NCBI RefSeq assembly: GCF_963576615.1
Contig: NC_088711.1
Span: 15,919,869-15,983,868 of the forward strand
DNA from: Watersipora subatra
Lineage: Eukaryota > Bryozoa > Gymnolaemata > Cheilostomatida > Watersiporidae
DNA: 64,000 bases
Direction: 5' to 3'
This document shows, piece after piece, positions 36,515-61,758 of this stretch. A program made the position numbers and the translations under genes. The notes under the pieces are model-generated. The model saw only the letters and a list, made by a program, of their open reading frames with translations. It was not told the DNA's origin and did not search any database. Positions within the stretch are counted from its first letter, which is position 1. The number at the start of each line of letters is the position of its first letter.

Positions 36515-37084
36515 CGACATAGCAGGCGACATGACATAACATCCCATACAATGTATAAGATGTTTTAATTTACAATGTATACATACTAAAATATATTTGT
36601 ATATATATTTATGTTCTGGTAGTATAATCTTGTACTGTGAAGTCAAATCACACATATATAATAATTAAGGTTGTGACCATTACAAAAACTATTACAGTAG
36701 ATTGATAAGTCCTTATAGATGACAAGATGTAAAATAAGTTGCAATAACATTGAAGCAATGCAGTAGTGAGCATTTCACAACCATGCAGTGTATATGCATT
36801 GAGTACTTTTACTATCACAGCATACATGGAGTACAGCTGCTGCTATTTCCTTATGTTCAGTAAGTATTATTGATGCAATGGAGAATCGCCTACTGCAAAT
36901 TGTGCAGCTGTAGATGCAATAAGAATGTTGCTAGTACACATTGACTCAACATTATTTTAATGAGCCACAACCCTAATAATCGTATTAACTAGCAACTACC
37001 AAAATCAGAAGATATGGCAGTACTATAACTGCAATCGGTTTGTTTGTACTTAGAGTTGTGCTCTCTTAAAAAATAACATTTCCG

Positions 37085-37248
37085 CGAAAGTGTTTGATTG
37101 TTTCGACCGATAGTCTTAGATTTCGACAAATAGTCTATGAATTCGGCAAATAGTCTTAAATTTCGACTAAAAGTCTACGAATTCGACAAATAGCCTGTCG
37201 GCAACAACGGTTTCGACCAATAGATTTTCGACTAAATCTCTATTTCCC
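37085..37248. repeat. Right terminal inverted repeat of the MULE
   Basis: Eight or nine units carry TTTCGAC or a variant (TTCGGC), each followed by (C/A)(A/T)A(A/T)AG, in opposite orientation to the left end. Ends ...CTCTATTTCCC just before the target duplication ATATAAAA. Confidence 0.85.
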
Positions 37249-37500
37249 ATATAAAATACTTTAATGGAGTCGAGTTATTTGAAAACTGGCTAGGTATGTT
37301 GTGACGAAGCAATGTAAGTAAATATACAGCAGTTGTGCTCTCTCGATAAATTGCTATTTCGTTAGCGGCTTATGCGAGATTCTGACCTACCTCGACACAT
37401 AGTCCGAGAATTAATAACTTCATAATATTTTTTATGAATTAACGATGGTGATCTAGCCTGCTGTATAGACAACTGGTAATAAGCACCAAACTGCTAGTGT

Positions 37501-40500
37501 ATGGTGGAAGAGAACATCATGTACTCACTCATTATTTTAGTAGTACTTTATTTTAGTACATGTTGCACTACTATCGTAGCTCAAACTGCTGAAGCTGACG
37601 TAAGAATAGCTGGCATAAAATATGGTAAGCATATGCTTTGTTAACTTAGCAGCCATGAAGATTATGGAACATGGAGAAAGTTTCCACTCACTCTTATTTG
37701 GGAATTGTTTTACTAGGGGATATGAAATGGGACTCTCCCATTGATGTTGTTTACTAAAGCTATCGAACAGTTAACTATACTTTGCATATTTTAAAAGATG
37801 CAGATACGTAAACAAGGAAAGTAGCATATTTATTTATTGTTACATCTTGTATTGAGTTTGCTCCTCAGTCATGCGTCCATATCTGAAAAAACATGTTAAA
37901 AAACTAGAAAAAGTTTAAAATCAGGATTTGCGTTTTAAATTCAGATTGGAAGGTCGTGTTCCAGACGAGTTGTGCTGAACAACTGGAACAATCTTTTGGT
38001 ATAGATAGTAATAAAACTATCGATACAAGACAGAAAAAAGCACGTAGGCCTATACACCTTTTCCTTAATCATGTCAATTCTACTAATCCTTGTGGTCTAA
38101 AGCTATAAGAGAACTGAGATGTGAGGGATATCTTACTTTAAAAAAGTAGAAAAAGTAAAAATTACAAAATAAATCAAAAATATTTATTGAGTTTTAGTCA
38201 TGTTTCCATGCTATTTTAATGTGCATTGTGTGGTCTTAGTGGAAAAATCTCATCTTATACAGTTGACAATCACCTGAATTAGATAATGCATCCAGGCCTA
38301 AAAACACACAGCGGGTTTCTTTCGTTCGGGTTTAGTTTTTAAATCCAGTTTTGTGCTACATATCATGGCTTAATCCAAACCGCAATAAAGAAATTTGCTA
38401 CATGTTTACTGGATCTAAAATTTGAATGAATTTTAATAAAGTCCCACAATCTACTTCACTAAATAAGAACAATAAATGAAATAAAACCTTTCGTGGAAGC
38501 ACAAACATTTCAATATTACTGGTTTACCAAACGGATACAGCTTTTGATACTGCTTGATTTGCATTGTCTTTGATAACAGTTACAAAGATCTGATGCATAT
38601 CATAGGTCGCAGCGATTTCATACATGTGTAGAGAATAGCAAGCATACCGGCGTATTCACCTAACTTGTCGTCAAATTTTTTATATGTATTTACCTATAGG
38701 GCAACTCTAAAATTTAGCAAAATCTGCGGACCTTTGCTCAGCCTTTTGCTTTGGTCAGTTTATCTAGAGCTATATTAGAATATATATGCAAATTTAATTT
38801 GGAACTTAAAGGTTGACTTGCAACAAAATTCACATAACAGTTATTTGATATCAAAAGATTCACCATGTCTTACTCTGTTGTGTTGTAGGTGCAAAATATG
38901 TGGGAATGTGATTACAAGCTATTAAAAGCTAAAAAACCAACAGTTAATCGCAGCCACACGAGACCGCCGTAGTTTGGATTCTTTTTTCAAAACGGCTCAA
39001 ATGTGACGTAATTGTGGGAGATGGTTTCTGTTTACACTTTCATACAATCTTATTCGTCGAAATATTTTCACAACTATACTTCACGCATTCGATAAAGCCT
39101 TGTCTATTGTTCTTACGCATCTATTTTATCGTCATTGTAATGCTGTCACTTTTAGCAGTGATATCTTATAACTTACCGTAAAAATTAATTTCTTTTTTAA
39201 CCTTACCTCGAAGGAGTACATATCATTGTCTGATAATCAAGCCGAGCCTGTTGGTCACCTGTGATAATCGAAAAGTGCTGCAAAAATTATTTGCGAAGTA
39301 ATGGGTCACATGATCAGATTACGACTTGACGATTAGTTCAATCCGAAACAAAACTGTAAAGTAGCGAGCATTTATATTTGATACGAGGTCTTCGGTAAAA
39401 CCCGAAGTGTTTGTCATAAACTAGTGCTACAATAAGTTTTATATTGAGCTTTTTATTGGCCTTTCAATTCACGTGAGAACATCACGTGACAAGACAATAA
39501 CCAAACTGTCATGACTATGCCAGAGAAATAAAGAGATTCCAATCTATGGTGGCTTTTCGTTTTTGAGCTTTTAAGAGCTTGTAATCACATTTCCACATAT
39601 TTTGCACCTACAACACAGCAGACTAAGACATGGTGAATCTTTTAATACCAAATAACTGTAATGTAAATTTTGTTGCAAGTCAACCTTTAATAAGTAACTA
39701 AAACGGCGAAAAAACCTAGAAACATGCAATACTGCTTATTAACTATCTAAGAAGATGAAATTTCTATAATAACTACAAAAAAACAAGATGCATGGTATAT
39801 TGGTGCTCATGCTCATGTTATCTATTCGAAACAGGTGTGTGGTCCCCATTTCCAGCCTGCGTGACCTTATAGATGAAACCAGTAATATGATAGTTTACTC
39901 TTAGCAGCCATAAATCAACTTCTATATATATATATATATTATTACTCATGAAATAGTTCAATAGTTTCCGTTCAAACACCTTGGGCCATACCAGGATCAT
40001 AGACGGTCGAACATATGCCAATAACACATTGTCCGAAAAAGCATTACATATTTAAAATATAAATAAATCATACACAGGAGGCCCAACTGGAATTTAATGA
40101 GAGAAACTAGAATATAGCTCATTATCTTTTTGTACACTTGTTTTTATACACAAAGTCTGAAGAAATGAGTCTGCGATACAAGCTGCTTCAAATATGGTAC
40201 ATTCTCCAGTCCAACTATTTCTGTATTTATGGGAAGCTCGGTCTACTTTCTACATTGCCTGTTTTTTAACATATAGTTTATGGTATGAAGTAATGCAACC
40301 GTGCTTAAAAAGTCATTTACCAGGCCTGTATTCCCTGGGGCGCCTGGCCGGCTGAGCCGCCCCAACTTTTTTGGGAATTTTTCACGGCTAAGTACAGTCA
40401 AACTCGGATAAAATGTAACATTTCATCTCAAACACAAGGTTAACTCGAACGGATTCGTTTGGTCAGTTCCAACGCAATGACAAATTGCTTCAGATAGCTT

Positions 40501-43500
40501 GACCTCAACATTTATTCGAAAAGTTATTTGCCCAACGGCCATGGACACGGTTTTTATCGCTGTAGAATATCACTTCATTCCAAGCCATAGAGACAAACAT
40601 CAACTTTTAGTAGTTTTTAGGCTTCATTATTATCATCATCAGCGGCAAAATATTCTTGTTAACGACTTTTATAAAGGTTTGCCAAAGATCAAGTTTTACC
40701 AAACACCCGCCTGGCCATGTCCCATCGAAAGCGTAAAAACCTCCGAATGACTTTAAAATAAAATCCGCAAAATTGATCTTTGTTAAAACGCTCAAAAGAA
40801 AAAGATGTCTTTTTTCTGAGCGTTTTAACTGCGGTCAAGTTTTGCCTATTTTAATTTAAAAACGTCTCGTCAGTCACATCACCTAAAACAAAACAAATCT
40901 CAAAAAATAGAAAAATGTTGATACTTTCCGATAAAAAATTTTAAAACTTTACATGAGAGGCCCGGCTGAGGCCCTACATGAGAGAAACCTGTTGGGAGCT
41001 TACACCGCCCTCTCCACACCCCTAGGTGTTCATAACTAGTCGCCTAACATTAGCCGCCCCAACTCGCAACCGTTGAATACAGGCCTGTCATTTACTACAT
41101 GTAGTTTTGGGAAGGATGAAAATTGTTTACATAATTTGTAATGGGAAAACTTATTTTGGATTTCAAGCAACTCATTTTTCGAACATTCTTCTGGAATGGA
41201 TTTGGAGTCAAAAACTTAGGTCGGAGTGTAAATGATTTTTAAATGGAAAGTTGTTCTGGGAAGGAAATGTTGAGTATCCAATACATTTTGAAGCTTTACG
41301 TGTGATTTTCACTCTGATGTTGGTTTCAGTGGCTCCTCTCAACAACGTCGCCGGCCAAAACATAGAGGATGAGGATGGCAAGTTTCAGTGTTACAGATGT
41401 AACAGATATAAAGGTGGTGGAGCAGCTTGTCCTGAAACTAAGAGGGAAATTGATCGTAAGTGGCTCAGTCGAATCTCAAATAAAAAATTTTCACGGTACT
41501 CTTTGAGTTTGGTTTGTAGAACAGTCGACCCTCCTACAACATAAATAATCCTTTTCGAGAACATTTAGGTTATAGGGATTTTACGTTACACAAACAGTAA
41601 ATTATCTTCCCAAACTGAACCCCTTTGGCCCTTCATAAAGGAAAAACTAAACTAGTCTTTTTAATTTAAGGCTTATACAGTATCTGTGGTGTTACTAGTT
41701 TGTATCGACAACTTTTCTCTTTTTTCTTATCACTTCCACTTGGTTTAGGGTTTAGGTTACAGTAATTTCTCATTAAGTTATGGGAGCGGACTCCTTCGAT
41801 GTCAATTTAAATCGATGGTCATTTTTTGTAGACATCAAGGTCTATGCTACAAAGAATTACATATTGGTTGTCTAAAATAAAGTAAAACAAAAACATTTCT
41901 TTACTATAATAAGAGCGGTGCCTGTCTGCACATCCATCTGTTCATAGCCAGGGTTAGAGGTTAGGATAAAACAGAGTACTTTCAGAGAGACTCCAACTAT
42001 CAACATAATATTTATCTTGGTAAACCAAAATTGTAACGCCTTCAATAATTGAGCGCTTTCCAGTATTTCTGAATATTTGTGCAGCTACTTATTCTCTGTG
42101 CTTTATCAGCACTCCTGATGATCTCTCACGGCACACTAGACTGCCAGGGTACTAGTATACATAATAGGTTGTAGTATACATAATATATACTAGATGAATA
42201 GGAAAAAATGCATAGAGATACCCCTATATGTCGTTTTCTCTATTAAGTGTGGCAAGAGAAAAAAACTGATATTTTCAGAGATACTTTGAGATTCTTATAA
42301 ACAAATTTGAAAACTTTTAGCGATTTGACGCTTTGCATCCTTAGGAATTTTTTACATAGGAAAAAGTTAACATAATTTTGCTGTTAATTGGAATTTATTG
42401 TAGTACATGAATTGGCTCCGCAGTAATACCTTAATTGACTCCACAATAGTTCCTGAATTGGTTTCATAGTAATACCCATATTGGTCTCATAGTAATATCT
42501 GAGGTGGTTTCATAGTATTACCTGAATTAGCTCAACAGTAGCACCTGAATGGCTATCAACATATAGTAAGTCCTAATGACATAACATATAATAAGATAAC
42601 AACATAACATAATTATAGTAAGATAACAACATAACATATAGTGAAATAACAACATGACATATAGTAAGATAACAACATAACATATAGTAATAACCTCACA
42701 TAGTTATAGTTAGGTAACAACATAACATGTAGTAAGATAACACCTCAACATATAGTAAGATAATAACATAACATGTAGTAAGATAACACCTCAACATATA
42801 GTAAGATAATAACATAACATATGGTAAGGTAACAATATAGCATATAGTAAAATAACAACATAACATAGTTATAGTAAAATAACGTCATAACATATAGTAA
42901 GATAACAACATAACATATTAGTAAGATAACAACATAACATAGTTATAGTAAGATAACAACATAACATGTAGTAAGATAACAACATAACATATTAGTAAGA
43001 TAACAACATAACATAATTATATTAAGATAACAACATGACATATAGTAAGATAACATATAATAAAATAACAACATAACATATAGTAAGATAACAACATAAC
43101 ATAGTTATAGTAAGATAACAACATAACATATATATAGTAAGATAACAACATAACATATAGTAAGATAACAACATAACATATAGTAAGATAACAACATGAC
43201 ATATAGTAAGATAACAACATAACATATAGTAAGATAACAACATGACATATAGTAAGATAACAACATGACATATAGTAAGATAACAACATAAAATATAGTA
43301 AGATAACAACATAACATATAGTAAGATAATGACATGACATATAGTAAGATAACAACATAACATATAGTAAGATAATGACATGTAGTAAGATAACATAACA
43401 TATAGTAAGATAACAACATAACATATAGTAAGATAACAACATAACATATAGTAAGATAACAACATAAATCATTGCAAAATTGTGCAATACATTCGTCATT

Positions 43501-45281
43501 TTACTTTGGAAAAGGTGTCTCATGCCTATTTCGTCGCGTGCCAATTTCATACCCATTTATGAAATCAATTGTGGCAAATTTTTTCTTTAAGCTAATAAAC
43601 CTTAAAAAAGTAATTTTGAATTAGCCAGTGTACACACACACTAACAGTCACATATTGTTAGCATGTCTATTTATCCACTCGATTTATAAAATGACCAAAT
43701 ATTCCTTTTTGTCTATTGCAAAATTATTTTTTCCTTTATTCATAAAACCATCTGGTTTGTATTTTGACAATTTTGGTTTCTGTTTCATCATGTTTTATTC
43801 CTATGAAATGTGATTTTATGATTTTCCAGCTAACAGCGTATCAGCTGATGCCTACCCGGCAGAAACCATTGTGGTCGGATGTGAAGTGTGTTTAAAGGTA
43901 TTCACCACCACCTACTTCCGTAACAAGAATTATATTGCTGACAAATTTAATCCCTTCCAGGATGGAAATCACTTTGAACGTAAGTCTAAAAACTTCTTGT
44001 CTTACAACAAGCTGAGTGTTTCACTGTGATTGAAGGGTAGGAGGGATGTTGGTCTCCAGAATTCTCTGCAGTAACTAAGACTGCTTTTTTACTTTTATAA
44101 AGGAGATTTGAATGAAAACGAAACGATGGCTAGATGTAAAACAAAGAAACAGCTAACCAATACAATAAATTGCTGTCGTGCATAGTTGGTTATAATAAGA
44201 AATACATAAACGTTCCATAAAATTATTTGAAATGAACAGTAATAAGACTTATTTATATGATTTATATCAATGATGTTGTACAACTCATCATTCAACTTCT
44301 ACTGTGGAAGTTTATCAACACTTGACTGTGTAATAAGTGACTTAAGCCTGGTTCCCATATCGATTGCGAGACTCCGGCGGTAATATTGCGCAGCAAAACG
44401 CTTGTGACGCTAGGCGGCTTATGTTCACATAAAGCTGCATCGCTAATAATGGCATAAAAATGTTCGCTCGCCATGCTGTTCCGATATTGCTGACCTTCAC
44501 CTGTACAGTGCATTTCGGGAAGGTTTGCCTGGGGCTCTTCGCGAAATTTGAACAGCGGTAAAGTCTTGCGTTCCGCCGGCAACTACAAGCGGTACCCGGC
44601 GCGTAGGTACCCATTTTACTGTGGAGTCATTTTTACTGTTAATAGTCTGTGGCGCTGTCGCCGGTGCTTTGCGACGTATATGGAACCAGGCTTAAGTTGT
44701 CAACATGGGGATCATTTCCTTTCACTATAATCTCGCTGTTGTAGTAAGCTTCAGTCTATACTTAATGGTTAGTGATGAATTTATCTTAAAATTGTTCACT
44801 TCGTCAATCAAGAAAACAAAAAGAATTACGTAACTCTGTTTGGTTATCAAGATTAGGGGCTTTTACAACACTGAATAGGCATATGTATTTCCACATGATC
44901 TCGGAAAATGTTACCACACTTCGACTCCAACTCAGTATTTTTGAAAAATCATGTTCAAAACCTCTACATCTGTTTAAGAAGAGTTCAGTGGTCCAACTAC
45001 AACCGTTTTTTAAGCAATTTGCTGGTTGCAACTTACTGCCAATTGTCTGACAAGATTGTATCTATTGTGTTACAGCGTTGCATGTCACATCACGAGCATG
45101 TATACAGGACAAAAAGGATTCACGCCTTTTGGATGGTTGTATAACTGATACATCTGCTGGAGGAACGATTGAGCGATGTTATTGTCAGGGCAATCTCTGC
45201 AATGACTCGACAACCATTTCTGCATCGCTGAAACTTATGACTGTCAGTGTGCTGATAATGGTGTTTGCTGTATTCTTGTGA
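37501..45281 (+). CDS. Secreted Ly6/uPAR (three-finger) protein, probably GPI-anchored (4 exons)
   Basis: Exons 37501-37624, 41330-41455, 43830-43979 and 45076-45281 join in frame to 201 residues, all with GT/AG borders and phase 1. Exon 1 supplies a signal peptide (MYSLIILVVLYFSTCC...). The mature part has ten cysteines: CYRC and ACP in exon 2, GCEVC in exon 3, then AC, GC, CYC and LCND in exon 4; the CYCxxxLCN end is the Ly6/uPAR hallmark. The C-terminus is a hydrophobic stretch (LMTVSVLIMVFAVFL) ending the protein, as in GPI-anchored members. Known members are cell-surface or secreted ligands or modulators (quiver/sleepless-like proteins in invertebrates); the precise role here is unknown. 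Exon 1 rests on phase match and signal peptide only. It starts 253 bp from the MULE end. Intron 1 holds two transposons; intron 2 a large satellite; intron 3 a MITE. Confidence 0.72.
38820..39686. mobile_element. TTAA-type MITE, copy 2 (long terminal inverted repeats)
   Basis: Starts AGGTTGACTTGCAAC, ends with its inverse, and is flanked by TTAA at 38816-38819 and 39687-39690. The terminal inverted repeats are about 135 bp each and highly similar. No transposase. Lies in intron 1 of the Ly6-like gene. Confidence 0.82.
39919..39938. repeat. Short TA microsatellite
   Basis: A run of about ten TA dinucleotides in intron 1 of the Ly6-like gene. Confidence 0.85.
40321..41087. mobile_element. hAT-type non-autonomous transposon with exact 8-bp duplication
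   Basis: Ends are CAGGCCTGTATTC and its exact inverse. The octamer TCATTTAC occurs exactly at 40313-40320 and 41088-41095. Internally it holds a copy of the foldback repeat (about 40690-40960) and, at 40393, a start resembling pogo termini (TACAGTCAAACTCGGATAA), so it appears to be a nest of elements. No transposase. It lies in intron 1 of the Ly6-like gene. Confidence 0.85.
42405..42555. repeat. Degenerate tandem repeat, about 30-bp unit
   Basis: About five imperfect copies of a unit like TTGGTTTCATAGTAATACC, immediately before the 23-bp satellite in intron 2 of the Ly6-like gene. Confidence 0.7.
42560..43465. repeat. 23-bp satellite array, about 900 bp
   Basis: Unit AGTAAGATAACAACATAACA plus TAT repeated about 38 times, with variants (ACATGACA, AATGACATG). 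It is the longest tandem array in the window and explains three long minus-strand frames rich in YMLCCYLTI. It lies in intron 2 of the Ly6-like gene, ending 365 bp before exon 3. Confidence 0.95.
44345..44692. mobile_element. GC-rich MITE, copy 2
   Basis: Starts AGCCTGGTTCCCATATCG, ends ...TATATGGAACCAGGCT, flanked by TA. Shares its interior with 1248-1617. Lies in intron 3 of the Ly6-like gene. Confidence 0.78.
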
Positions 45282-45440
45282 GATCTGTTGCCAGCATTAC
45301 ACGCAGGGACATATTTAGTATATTTGAGCAGCTTTTACATTTGGTACTTTAGTTGTCATGCAGTCTTACATTCCCATTTTATACATTCCTGTATTTCTAC
45401 AAGATTACTCCATGCATTCCGGTACTTTTTGCAAAATTAA

Positions 45441-45454
45441 TTTAATCAATTAAA
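45441..45454. promoter_or_regulatory. Candidate poly(A) signals on both strands between convergent genes
   Basis: TTTAATCAATTAAA reads as ATTAAA on each strand. It is 168 nt past the Ly6-like stop codon and 131 nt past the FASN stop codon. ATTAAA is the common variant poly(A) hexamer. Shared use is inference. Confidence 0.45.
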
Positions 45455-45576
45455 TCATCTTGTCATAGTTATCTCTATATTTACTTCATAAATTATGATT
45501 AATCATGACATGTATATATATTTGTATTAAAATAACAATAGATCAACACATACAATTGAGCGTGTTCACAAATGTT

Positions 45577-61758
<16,182 letters not shown>

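Larger units (their letters stand above)
31923..37248 (-). mobile_element. FLYWCH-MULE DNA transposon, full length, inactive
   Basis: A 5326-bp element bounded by inverted terminal regions of about 165 bp and flanked by the exact octamer ATATAAAA at 31915-31922 and 37249-37256. The termini are arrays of a TCGAAA-centred unit in opposite orientation. The minus strand between them encodes a Mutator-like transposase with an N-terminal FLYWCH-type zinc finger. MULEs typically make 8-10 bp target duplications, so boundaries, duplication and transposase agree. Stops and a frameshift make the transposase non-functional. Confidence 0.85.

Noticed and set aside
41251-41544. 97-codon frame as a complete protein
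   Set aside because: It has no ATG near its start and runs across a splice acceptor (41329) and a GTAAGT donor (41456); only 41330-41455 is taken as coding, in the Ly6-like gene.
43017-43556. Long minus-strand frames of 104-179 codons rich in YMLCCYLTI
   Set aside because: They are translations of the 23-bp satellite; the unit length and lack of stops on one strand explain them.
44292-44614. Overlapping frames of 90-96 codons on the minus strand
   Set aside because: They lie mostly inside the GC-rich MITE (44345-44692), where few stops are expected because of base composition.
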